Source: a virus
Length of the DNA: 27,806 nucleotides
Direction: 5' to 3' (one strand)
IMG/VR virus record: IMGVR_UViG_3300007735_000566
Coordinates: 1 to 27,806 of that record
A program made the position numbers and the translations under genes. Of this stretch, positions 1-7,555 are shown piece by piece; position 1 is the first letter of the stretch; each line of letters opens with the position of its first letter. The notes under the pieces were generated by a model, which saw nothing but the letters and a program-made list of their open reading frames with translations, ran no database searches and was not told the DNA's origin.

Positions 1-83
1 CTGGGAGAAGGGCTGGGCAGCTTGGGTTCAGTGTCGCCGGGTTTGTACCAACGATTGGCCACAAGATTTGTTGTTGCAATCAT
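1..83 (-). CDS. Partial small ORF at the left edge, unknown function
   Basis: An open frame starts with ATG at 83 and runs off the left edge after 27 codons; it begins MIATTNLVANRWYKPG and is rich in proline towards the cut. The start is supported by an AAAGG ribosome-binding sequence a few bases upstream and by tight spacing to the preceding gene, whose TAA lies at 93-95. This junction style matches the rest of the minus-strand gene chain. The visible part shows no recognisable domain, so no function is offered. Only the N-terminus is present and the call rests on context and the ribosome-binding site. Confidence 0.5.
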   Translation of the reverse strand, partial: MIATTNLVANRWYKPGDTEPKLPSPSP

Positions 84-92
84 GGGCCACCT

Positions 93-371
93 TTATTTCA
101 AATTAACAACAATATACCCCAGCAGGCCAAGTAGGCCCACAATAATGGTGCCTGTGGTGGTCACCATGGTACGAAAACGATCTGCATGTTCACGATTGAT
201 CATGTTTTTGATTTCTACAAAACTCTCAAGCACTTCTGCTTTGAATTCTTTGAGGTCCTGATTAAATCCTGTGAGCTTGCCTTCAACTATGCTCAGGCGG
301 TACTCTAGTTGCTTGTAACGCTCGGTGCAAAGATCCACATGCATCTCCAAGTTGTCTCTTTCTGTACTCAT
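93..371 (-). CDS. Small coiled-coil protein with one C-terminal membrane segment (holin- or XhlA-like candidate)
   Basis: A 92-residue protein starting MSTERDNLEMHV. A TTG six bases upstream could add two residues, but ATG at 371 is the likelier start. The first ~65 residues are charged and heptad-like, as in a coiled coil; a single hydrophobic stretch follows (about residues 72-89, TGTIIVGLLGLLGYIVV), then a short NLK tail. A cytoplasmic coiled coil followed by one membrane segment is the layout of XhlA-type haemolysin/holin-associated proteins and of some spanins and holins. It lies downstream of the tail fibre, where lysis genes often sit. The lysis role is inference; no partner endolysin gene is visible in the window. 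It overlaps the upstream small ORF by about 89 bases in another frame. Confidence 0.65.
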   Translation of the reverse strand: MSTERDNLEMHVDLCTERYKQLEYRLSIVEGKLTGFNQDLKEFKAEVLESFVEIKNMINREHADRFRTMVTTTGTIIVGLLGLLGYIVVNLK

Positions 372-489
372 GTTCAATAAATTCCACAGGCTCTGTTGAT
401 GTGGTGTTGGCTGCTATGGCAGTGGGCATGTCCACTGCTTGGGCCGCAGCAGACCCTGTGCGTATGATCAAACGACCACGAATTTCCAC
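283..489 (-). CDS. Possible small overlapping gene between tail fibre and membrane protein
   Basis: A 68-codon frame begins at GTG 489 (MEIRGRLIIRTG) with a strong AGGAG sequence six bases upstream, the best ribosome-binding site in this gap. The first ~40 residues fall in the otherwise empty stretch between the tail fibre stop and the membrane-protein start. The rest overlaps the membrane protein in another frame and looks like shadow sequence (ending RVPPEHS). A competing frame, ATG at 520 to stop at 374 (48 codons), is Cys/His-rich and less protein-like. I favour the GTG frame because of its ribosome-binding site. No family is recognised, and the C-terminal half may be a passive read-through of the overlap. 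Confidence 0.4.
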   Translation of the reverse strand: MEIRGRLIIRTGSAAAQAVDMPTAIAANTTSTEPVEFIEHEYRKRQLGDACGSLHRALQATRVPPEHS

Positions 490-505
490 AGCAGGCTCCT
501 TGTTT

Positions 506-529
506 GTATGTAGTTATCATGTTACATAC
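506..529 (-). other. Inverted repeat at the tail-fibre stop codon
   Basis: A perfect 7-base inverted repeat, GTATGTA and TACATAC separated by 10 bases, overlaps the last codons and stop of the tail fibre gene. No T-tract follows on the minus strand (the next bases are AAACAAGGAG), so it does not look like an intrinsic terminator. It could be an mRNA 3' hairpin or a chance repeat. Confidence 0.3.
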
Positions 530-3500
530 CTGCTGGGATCACATTGACAAGTAGTGCTGGAGCCACTGGACTGACATATGGTGTAGTTGTGGCTGCAATA
601 GTTGGGAAGTCAATGTCAGCGTAGTTGGCTGTAGTGCCCACATAAACAATCTCCCAATAGTCTGTGCCGTTGCTGTTGACCAACCAATCCATAGAAATCA
701 CACTCTTTTGGTCTTTCAGCAAGTCAACCTGTGTTTTGCTGTTGGCGACATCCGCACCATTTTTACGCAACCAGAAATCAAACTGTCCAGGCTGATTGCT
801 GACAGTCAATGTAGCCTGTAAACTGATAATGATCTTATACCAACCAGCAACAGCAATGTTGATTCTGCTGGTGTTGCTGATACTTGTGCCGCTGGCATTC
901 AGCGTAGTATCTAGAGGCATAGCATAAATGGTATTTTGTGCAGGAATAGCAAAGCCAGCGGCATTGGTATAGGCAAACTCACCATAAGTTCTTGTGTAAT
1001 TTACACCTGCTGAAGTCAATGCCGAACCTGCTGAGTTTTGCAGTGTTAAAGCATTGCTTCTAATAGTGGTTGTAGCAGGTGTAAAGATAGCCACATCAGT
1101 GAGTGTGTTGGCACCAGGTGTAGCTGAAGGTGTTGCGGTGGCCTTAATTGTGGTTCCACTGAGTTTAGTTGTAAATGGTACGACCTGAGTCATTGTGGCA
1201 GTGGTCTGATCACCGTTGGCCACACCAATCTGCACACCTGAATCACCCGTGGCTCCATAAAAACCTGCAAGTTCTGCTAGGTTATAAACAGTGGCGTTGC
1301 TGCCAGCAGTTTGGAAACGGAAACTGGCTCCATCATTGGTTGAGGGCGCGGCAGTCACAGTTTGTGTGTTGCGTTGAAATGACACAGGTCTAATACCTGC
1401 TGTGGCGCCACTAGTTCTAATAAAGGTAGTAGGACTGTCCACATTACCAATAGTAGCACCACCGCTTGCAAATTGTGCATAAGTTGTGGTGCCACCGCTG
1501 TTGGTAATGTTCCAAGTATTGCTGCGTAGGTTAGCAGTTGAAGTTGTGGTAGTGCCTTGCTGGAAAGTAAATGTGTCACTGCGATAAGTGGCACTGTTGG
1601 GGCTGTGATCAATGTAGTTGACACGGTTGGCCACGCTCATGCTTACACCAGTTGGGAAACCACGCACACGGAAGCCTACACCTGCGTTGGTTACAGTGGT
1701 GCCATTGTCTGCAAAGTTTTCTCTAGCATACAGCTGGATCTGCCCAGGAGTAATTGATGTAGTACCACCACCTGAGTTTATGGTGGCAATGTTTTGTGCA
1801 AAGCCTGTGGTAGCATAACCATCAGCGTTGAATGTTACTAGGGTTTGGTTGTTGGCAGCAGCAGTGGGTGAACTATTGGTACCACTGGCGCCGCGACCCA
1901 CATACTGAGCACTGGTGTTGGTACCAGCTGTGGTATCACCAGAATAGTAAACTGCTTGGAAACCAGCACCATAACTGGTGCTGCTGGCAACTGAAACACC
2001 ATTGGTGCTGCTGATAGTGCTTAGACCGCTGATGGGTGCAATCCATGCGGTATTGCGTGTGGCACTGATATTGCCTAAGATGTAGTTGCCATCTGTAATA
2101 TTGGTATCTGTGGCTGTGGTCACAACAAGATTACCTGTGCCATTGGGTGCCACTGTAATATTGCCGTTGGTGCCAGCAGTCAATGTCACTGTGCCAGCAT
2201 TTACACCAGCAGCAGTTTGTAAAATCAAATTGCCAGTTGTAGTTGTGCTGATGGTTTGATCTGTGTCAACACCAATGCTGACATTACCAAATGTGCTTCC
2301 ACCACCACCAGGCAAGGCCCAAGTCACATTGCCTGCACCATCAGTTGTTAGGACTTGATTGGCAGTGCCATCTGCATAAGGGAATTTGTAGTTGGGGAAA
2401 CTGGTTGTGCCATCTGGATTGAAACTCCATGTGCCTGTGACACCTGGAACTAAAGAGCCATCCGTGTGTGTATAACTTAAAACACTGGTGTTGAGTGTCA
2501 GCAGGCCATCACCGCTGCCAGGTGAACTGTCTGTGGCAGCAATGGTAACAGATCCACCACCTGCTTGTGTGCTGGCAAGTGCTAGAGTATTACCGCTGAT
2601 GGTGTTGGCAGTTAAACCAACATTGACACCGTTGGCTGCGACTGAAGCAAATGTCACTGCATCTGTTGTGGCCACTGGTTGTCCAATTGCAACACTTACT
2701 TCAGTGCCGCTTACATAACTGGCTGTAACACCTGTGCCATTTGAAATTTTAACTGTGTCAGTAGTGGAATCGCTGCCAACCAGGTTCAAGTTTACACCAC
2801 CAGTGGTTGAGCTTGCATTAAAGTCATAAGTGGTGTTGGTATCTGTTGAACTTACTGTAATTGTATTGGCATCAGTTCTTGTAACTGTGGTACTGCCTGA
2901 GCCTTTGAAGGCCACTGAATCTGTGGTAAGGTCACTGCCATTTAAGTTTAGATTAGCACCACCAGTTGTGCTAGTAGCATCAATGGTGTAGGTAGTGCCT
3001 GTAAGCGCATCTACATAAGTTTTAGTTGTGAGGTCTGTGCCCACAGTAGGACCAGCAGGATTGATACTAGCATACTTGGTTGAGCCATCGTAAATGTCAA
3101 TGCTGTTACCACTTGCACCAAATACGCCAGCCACATATTGGCCAGTTCTAATACTGAGAGGGCCTGCTGAACCATCAGCTCTAATGTTGATGAACTTGCC
3201 GTTGTTGGGATCGTTAGTGCTGAATGGTGCCACAATAGCAACAGCACTGGCCGAGCTATTAGGTGCCGAAACACGGAAACCACTGGTATTACCTGTGGTA
3301 GATTGAACATTAGGACGATTTGTTCTGTTGTTGTTTTCACTGTATTCAAAAGTAGTGCCTTGTGCTAGATTAACTGTATTACCACCCACAGTTAGGTCAT
3401 TGTCAATGGCCAAGCTACCTGTGCTGTCCAATTCCATCTTGCTGGCAAATGCGGCACCATTTTGCATCAGGCCAAACTTCATAGTGAAATCTTCACTGCC

Positions 3501-4487
3501 GGGTGTGATGTCTGTTAAGTCTACAGCAATAAAGCCTGCTCGTTCAGTGTTGCCTGGCTGTGCTTCAACTTGCCATTCCAAAGTGTTACCAAAGCCCACA
3601 GCAGGTGTGCCAGAACTTTCAACATCTAGGGTCAATGATCTAACAGAAGTTGCAGTAGAGTTGGTATTTCTTGTTATAGAAGTAGGTGCAGTGGTTTCAC
3701 TTACAATGTTAACTGCACTGCCAGCTACAGCAGTGACCGTAAGGTTACCGCTTGTGGTTGTGATGGTATTGTCATCGGCTACCGCAACTGTGATGTTGCC
3801 AAGGTCTGCACCTGTGGCTGTGACTGTACCAGCTACAGTGACATTGGCGCCGCTGAGTGTGATAGCAGTAGTGCCAGAGCTGCTTTTGATATCGTTGCCA
3901 TTGATTCGCAAATCACCTCTTACTGTAAGGTCATTGCGAATGTCTGTGGTGCCTACACCGTTTTCGCCCAAAAACAAACTGGTGGCATTTAGAAATGCAT
4001 TTACAGTGGTAGGAAAGTTCAACAGGTTAAATGTTGAACTGTTGGTTGAAATGTTTGTGCTTGAACCTGTGTCAATTTCACCAGTGGCTGATTCTAAAAT
4101 TAAGGCACCAGTTGTGGTTGTAATGGTATTGTCTGTGGCTATTGCAATGGTGATGTTGCCAAACTCAGCATCTGGTGCAATGAATGTGCCATTGATGGTC
4201 AAATCGCCATCTACTGTTAGGTCATTGTTGATAGTGGTTGTGCCTGTGTTGGCACCAATGTTGATGGCCGTAGCTGCATTGCCAATGTTAATGGTTGTGG
4301 CATTGGTAGGAAAAATGTTGCCTGTGGTAGCAGTGGTCAGTATGTTACCACTTTGTACAATGAGGTCGCCGCGAACTACTAAGTTGCCTGTGCTGTCAGG
4401 AATAGGCGTACCAGCACCACCATACAAGCTGGTTGAATTGGTTGAACTTACATCCTGATTTGGTGGCGTGCTGTATAAACTTGGCAT
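522..4487 (-). CDS. Long tail fibre/spike protein with beta repeats and C1q-like C-terminal head
   Basis: A 1321-residue protein extremely rich in Thr, Ser, Gly, Asn and Ala, with recurring beta-strand motifs. NDLTV.GDL.ING appears near residues 88-100 and 185-197 and again later in degenerate form, and a block of the type GN(I/V)(T/S)...D.TI.TT recurs at least three times. Such repeats are typical of trimeric fibrous phage proteins. The last ~140 residues change character, with a compact pattern including GWYKIIISLQATL, FDFWLRKNGADV and WLVNSNGTDYWEIVY, which resembles the C1q/TNF-like jelly-roll heads that end many phage fibres. Role: adhesion to the host surface (inference). The start ATG has AAGGA nine bases upstream, 10 bases after the adaptor-like gene. 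Receptor and host cannot be read from the sequence. Confidence 0.85.
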   Translation of the reverse strand: MPSLYSTPPNQDVSSTNSTSLYGGAGTPIPDSTGNLVVRGDLIVQSGNILTTATTGNIFPTNATTINIGNAATAINIGANTGTTTINNDLTVDGDLTINGTFIAPDAEFGNITIAIATDNTITTTTGALILESATGEIDTGSSTNISTNSSTFNLLNFPTTVNAFLNATSLFLGENGVGTTDIRNDLTVRGDLRINGNDIKSSSGTTAITLSGANVTVAGTVTATGADLGNITVAVADDNTITTTSGNLTVTAVAGSAVNIVSETTAPTSITRNTNSTATSVRSLTLDVESSGTPAVGFGNTLEWQVEAQPGNTERAGFIAVDLTDITPGSEDFTMKFGLMQNGAAFASKMELDSTGSLAIDNDLTVGGNTVNLAQGTTFEYSENNNRTNRPNVQSTTGNTSGFRVSAPNSSASAVAIVAPFSTNDPNNGKFINIRADGSAGPLSIRTGQYVAGVFGASGNSIDIYDGSTKYASINPAGPTVGTDLTTKTYVDALTGTTYTIDATSTTGGANLNLNGSDLTTDSVAFKGSGSTTVTRTDANTITVSSTDTNTTYDFNASSTTGGVNLNLVGSDSTTDTVKISNGTGVTASYVSGTEVSVAIGQPVATTDAVTFASVAANGVNVGLTANTISGNTLALASTQAGGGSVTIAATDSSPGSGDGLLTLNTSVLSYTHTDGSLVPGVTGTWSFNPDGTTSFPNYKFPYADGTANQVLTTDGAGNVTWALPGGGGSTFGNVSIGVDTDQTISTTTTGNLILQTAAGVNAGTVTLTAGTNGNITVAPNGTGNLVVTTATDTNITDGNYILGNISATRNTAWIAPISGLSTISSTNGVSVASSTSYGAGFQAVYYSGDTTAGTNTSAQYVGRGASGTNSSPTAAANNQTLVTFNADGYATTGFAQNIATINSGGGTTSITPGQIQLYARENFADNGTTVTNAGVGFRVRGFPTGVSMSVANRVNYIDHSPNSATYRSDTFTFQQGTTTTSTANLRSNTWNITNSGGTTTYAQFASGGATIGNVDSPTTFIRTSGATAGIRPVSFQRNTQTVTAAPSTNDGASFRFQTAGSNATVYNLAELAGFYGATGDSGVQIGVANGDQTTATMTQVVPFTTKLSGTTIKATATPSATPGANTLTDVAIFTPATTTIRSNALTLQNSAGSALTSAGVNYTRTYGEFAYTNAAGFAIPAQNTIYAMPLDTTLNASGTSISNTSRINIAVAGWYKIIISLQATLTVSNQPGQFDFWLRKNGADVANSKTQVDLLKDQKSVISMDWLVNSNGTDYWEIVYVGTTANYADIDFPTIAATTTPYVSPVAPALLVNVIPAGM

Positions 4488-4497
4488 CGTGTTTTCC

Positions 4498-5703
4498 TTA
4501 TTTTATGTTGTACTGGCGATACTGTCTTGGTTGCCATACACTGGTCAATCTTGTGTGGCCGCCGGACCACTTGCCTAGGTTGTTCTGATCTTCAACTGTG
4601 TTCCAAGCCTGCTGATACTTGCCTTCATAGATAGCAGCATCCTGTTCGTTGTGGCGTTTGAGATAGTATTCACGCAAAGTTGCATAAACATAACCTTCTG
4701 GCCAAGTCTGCAATACTGCATTGTTTTCTACTACCAAGCCTGTTTGTGTAATACCTGTTACAGTACCACCTGTGGGGCTAGTGCCGCCAGTGGTTGTGGC
4801 AGTGATACTGGTTGGGCCGACAATGCTGGTTACCACTGTGGTACCACCTGTGCCAAAACTACCAGTGCCAGGTGTGGCATAAATTTCATCACCAACCTGT
4901 AGGTCACCTGTGGTAGTCATACCACTGACACCAAACAACCAAGGACCTGTGCCTGAAATTGGATTTACTGATCCGGTGGCACTGATGACTTCATCTACTA
5001 AGGGTGCAAACAACAAGGGCCATGCCTTGTAGTAGTACATGTTGATTAAGTCGCCTTCTGCAATGTAAGGCAAGAACTGATACTTGTTGTAGACTTCAGA
5101 GAACTTACCACGAATCACTGCTGGCACATTCACAGGCTGTAGATATAGCTGTGCAATCATGCTTTGTGTGATAATGTCACGATCACCAATGCGATCATAC
5201 ACAATCCAAGGACCTGTTTGACTGCTTTGATTACCTGTGGTGCTAAATGTCAATGTTCCTGACACTGTGCCGGTATTGGCAGCACTGAGAGTCACTGTGC
5301 CACCTGAAATACCTGAACCAGTGTTGGTAATCAAAGCACCTGTGGCAATGCCTGTGCCTGTGACCAACATACCATTGATCAAGTTCTGACTGGGTGTGCT
5401 GGTCAGTGTAATGGTCACCTGTCCTGTAGTGCCAGTGGCCGTGGCCTGTGTGGTTACCTGCTGACCTTGCTTGAAAAACAAGATTGGCTTGTTCATGTCT
5501 CCTGGAATAGGAATGCGACCGTATACATCAGCAACACCAATGTTTTCTGGCGCATAAGGATCACTGCGTAAGGCAGGCAATTCAATGTTACGCATGGACA
5601 TTTCTGCCATGAATATACATTGTTTGATTTCTGTGTCATTGCTGCTGCCAGTGAAGTCTTTGATGAATTCAACTAGGGCGTCAGCGTTGGGAATATTGAA
5701 CAT
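4498..5703 (-). CDS. Head-tail adaptor/neck-like structural protein with Thr/Gly-rich insertions
   Basis: A 401-residue protein. The N-terminal ~95 residues (MFNIPNADALVEFIKDF) and the C-terminal ~80 residues (TLREYYLKRHNEQDAAIYEGKYQQAW) are helical. The C-terminal part resembles adaptor proteins of the P22 gp4/HK97 gp6 type, where a helical bundle seats on the portal; this is a resemblance, not a firm assignment. Two Thr/Gly/Ser-rich segments interrupt the core (about residues 90-165 and 255-310) with Ig-like or beta-rich repeats of the form NGMLVTGTGIATGALITNTGSG. It sits between a 194-aa protein and the tail fibre, downstream of the capsid gene. Start: ATG at 5703 with AAGGA nine bases upstream. 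The upstream gene's stop overlaps the same ribosome-binding region. Confidence 0.5.
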   Translation of the reverse strand: MFNIPNADALVEFIKDFTGSSNDTEIKQCIFMAEMSMRNIELPALRSDPYAPENIGVADVYGRIPIPGDMNKPILFFKQGQQVTTQATATGTTGQVTITLTSTPSQNLINGMLVTGTGIATGALITNTGSGISGGTVTLSAANTGTVSGTLTFSTTGNQSSQTGPWIVYDRIGDRDIITQSMIAQLYLQPVNVPAVIRGKFSEVYNKYQFLPYIAEGDLINMYYYKAWPLLFAPLVDEVISATGSVNPISGTGPWLFGVSGMTTTGDLQVGDEIYATPGTGSFGTGGTTVVTSIVGPTSITATTTGGTSPTGGTVTGITQTGLVVENNAVLQTWPEGYVYATLREYYLKRHNEQDAAIYEGKYQQAWNTVEDQNNLGKWSGGHTRLTSVWQPRQYRQYNIK

Positions 5704-5706
5704 GGA

Positions 5707-6291
5707 TTAGCGTCCTTGAAAGTATCTTTGTTCACCCTTCTTGGTAGGGTAAGGCACTGCAACAGGAATAGGCAGCTTGCCACCTGGATAGCAAACATAC
5801 TCTGGATATTCTGTTTCTACAACCTTGTAGAACTGTGCCTTGAGTGTTCTGTCATGCTTGAGGGCATTCCAAGGAATACCATCAAAGTATTGATCACTGA
5901 TGCGGATGCTGATCACATAGGGTAATTCCATCCACTTATATGTTAATTTACCATCTTCACCAATGGGAGCCAGTGGATCAGGTACACCTTGTTCAGCAGC
6001 GTGTCTGTAGTTTTTAACACGCTGTTTGATTTCTTCTGTGTTTTGCTGTTCGCGTTTGATATAAAAATTACCATCCTCACGACCAGTTGTGGTAATGATA
6101 TTGCCACTTTTGTTGGTGGCAGTTCTAGTCCAATCACCCTTCATGCTGCGGTAAAGTTCATTGTTTTTTAACAAACGGTCCGCAATGCCATTGTGATTGG
6201 TCACTACACCGCCATGATCTTGGCGGTAATAATCCCAGTTTTTTTCTGGGTCTGTGTTATCTAGAAATTCGGGTTGGTCTTGTGTAGTCAT
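5707..6291 (-). CDS. Conserved-looking virion-module protein of unknown function (194 aa)
   Basis: Soluble, charged 194-residue protein starting MTTQDQPEFLDN. A longer reading with an upstream non-ATG start adds 18 residues that cross the terminator hairpin, so I reject it. Visible blocks are EKNWDYYRQDHGG, a Lys/Arg-rich helical middle, and a C-terminal half with KWMELPYVISIRISDQYF and a proline-rich end. No motif is recognised. It is the first gene after the capsid terminator and directly follows a CTAAATAA element only four bases before its ATG. There is no clear ribosome-binding site in that space, which would make the transcript leaderless if the element is a -10 box. Position between capsid and adaptor suggests a head or neck role (inference). 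Confidence 0.6.
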   Translation of the reverse strand: MTTQDQPEFLDNTDPEKNWDYYRQDHGGVVTNHNGIADRLLKNNELYRSMKGDWTRTATNKSGNIITTTGREDGNFYIKREQQNTEEIKQRVKNYRHAAEQGVPDPLAPIGEDGKLTYKWMELPYVISIRISDQYFDGIPWNALKHDRTLKAQFYKVVETEYPEYVCYPGGKLPIPVAVPYPTKKGEQRYFQGR

Positions 6292-6295
6292 GCAG

Positions 6296-6303
6296 TTATT
6301 TAG
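6296..6303 (-). promoter_or_regulatory. CTAAATAA late-promoter-like element before the 194-aa gene
   Basis: Exact CTAAATAA on the minus strand, immediately downstream of the capsid terminator and four bases before the next start codon. It belongs to a family of identical octamers seen before several other genes here and resembles the TATAAATA late -10 of T4-like phages and CTAAATA elements described for cyanophages. No shared -35 is visible. Promoter function is inferred from recurrence and placement. Confidence 0.55.
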
Positions 6304-6307
6304 TGTC

Positions 6308-6337
6308 AAAAGGAAAGGGCCCCTAAGAGCCCTTTCC
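6308..6337 (-). terminator. Rho-independent terminator after the major capsid gene
   Basis: On the minus strand a perfect 9-bp stem, GGAAAGGGC and GCCCTTTCC, encloses an 8-base loop and is followed directly by TTTT (6311-6308). It lies about 25 bases past the capsid stop codon and just before a CTAAATAA promoter-like element. That gives a textbook terminator-promoter pair that would uncouple abundant capsid transcription from the downstream tail genes. There is no T-tract on the other strand, so it works for minus-strand transcripts only. Confidence 0.85.
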
Positions 6338-6361
6338 CGACACACTCTAATCCTGTTAGAA

Positions 6362-7531
6362 TTAAGGTGTTACATCGCCTGCGCCAAAGTTTACGCGGCT
6401 TACCGCTACGCTTGGGCGTGGTGTGGTTACCAAGCTACCAGTGTTGGTGATGTTGTTCAACATCGCAACACCTGCTGGGTTACGCACAATCAGTGTACCT
6501 TCAAGCAAGAACTGGTCTAGCGAAGCGTCAGCGTTTGAGAACACTTCGTTGTTAGGACCCAGATCACGCAAGCTACCCCACTGAACGACATCTTCGTTTA
6601 AGAAGTAGATGCTGTTGCTTACACCAGCCTGATCCATGATCCAAGAATCAAAGATTTCGTAGGTGTAGTTGAAGTCACCTTCATAAGTCTGGATTGTGTC
6701 GCCACGCTCCACATTACGACGGTTGATAGAAGTGTTAGAACTACCAATGTTATCGCTGATGATTGTTCTTAGCGAAGTAGGAGCAACCATAGTGCGAATC
6801 TTGGCGTTGTAACGCTGTTCAGCAACAGTTACCAGCTGCTTGTACAGCACAGGGCTGAACACCTGGTTGGTAAATGTACCGTTGTAGTAGTAAGAACCGT
6901 TAGCATAAATGCGTAGGGCGTTACTGATCTGTGTAGCACTGTCAGTGTCTTCGTTGTTGAAGAATGTGTCCAAACCACTCAGAGAACCTGAAGTTGGGTT
7001 GAAGCTCATTGTGCCTGCGAACGAAGCCAATGAACCCATACGACGACCTGTCTGGCCTGCTGGTAGACCAGCGGCTTGGCCTGACTGACCAGCGTACTTG
7101 GTACCAATCTGGTCGTTACGAACTAACTGTAGTTCCACATCGAACATGAGTTCGATCAACTGCTTGACTTCTTGGTAAGCCTGTGGGTCACCACCAGCCT
7201 GCATAACAGCGCGAGCTGTACCGCTGGAAGCAATAACAGTTGAGAAGATCTGAGTATAGTTACCCAGGTTGTAACGCTGATTGCTTTCAGCGTTTGCAGT
7301 AGAAACTGCGGCACCTTCTAATTGTGCCTGAACGGCTGGAGCACGGTAAATGTCATCAGTCCACAGTGGTAGTGTGCTGTTGACTTTGCGCTTCTTGCTC
7401 ATAGCCATGTTTAGAACGGGGGTATCGTCCTTAACGCGGTTGGACACATCTAGGTCCAAGTCCTTGACAACGATGTCACTGCCATAAGCTGTTGTACCGT
7501 TGCCAATCTGACTCGTAGTAATTTCCGCCAT
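6362..7531 (-). CDS. Major capsid protein (SU10-like, DUF5309-type HK97 fold)
   Basis: 389-residue major capsid protein that builds the icosahedral shell. The N-terminal third carries the signature pattern of the SU10/DUF5309 capsid family: DDTPVLNMAMSKKRKVNS, then a W-x-D-D acidic turn (WTDDIYRAP), then NYTQIFSTVIASSGTARA. The C-terminal part has SLRTIISDNIGSS, EGDFNYTYEIFDSWIM and a late EGTLIVRNPAGVAML strand, consistent with an HK97-like A-domain. Length fits the family (about 300-400). Start: ATG at 7531 behind AAAGGA. It lies directly downstream of the scaffold gene and is followed by a strong terminator, as expected for the most abundant virion protein. The family call is from pattern memory; the major-capsid role is well supported by gene order. 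Confidence 0.9.
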   Translation of the reverse strand: MAEITTSQIGNGTTAYGSDIVVKDLDLDVSNRVKDDTPVLNMAMSKKRKVNSTLPLWTDDIYRAPAVQAQLEGAAVSTANAESNQRYNLGNYTQIFSTVIASSGTARAVMQAGGDPQAYQEVKQLIELMFDVELQLVRNDQIGTKYAGQSGQAAGLPAGQTGRRMGSLASFAGTMSFNPTSGSLSGLDTFFNNEDTDSATQISNALRIYANGSYYYNGTFTNQVFSPVLYKQLVTVAEQRYNAKIRTMVAPTSLRTIISDNIGSSNTSINRRNVERGDTIQTYEGDFNYTYEIFDSWIMDQAGVSNSIYFLNEDVVQWGSLRDLGPNNEVFSNADASLDQFLLEGTLIVRNPAGVAMLNNITNTGSLVTTPRPSVAVSRVNFGAGDVTP

Positions 7532-7555
7532 TTTAGTATTCCTTTAATAAATGGT

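Noticed and set aside
374-520. 48-codon ATG frame MITTYKQGACCGNSW between fibre and membrane protein
   Set aside because: Unusual Cys/His composition and no ribosome-binding site; the overlapping GTG frame has a strong one. Kept only as a competitor.
3328-4458. A 376-codon plus-strand open frame opposite the tail fibre
   Set aside because: It is antisense to a well-supported repetitive gene, its composition mirrors the Thr/Asn-rich coding strand, and it has no plausible domain or ribosome-binding site.
6292-6345. N-terminal extension of the 194-aa protein from an upstream non-ATG start
   Set aside because: It would read through the terminator stem and the promoter-like element; the ATG at 6291 is the natural start.
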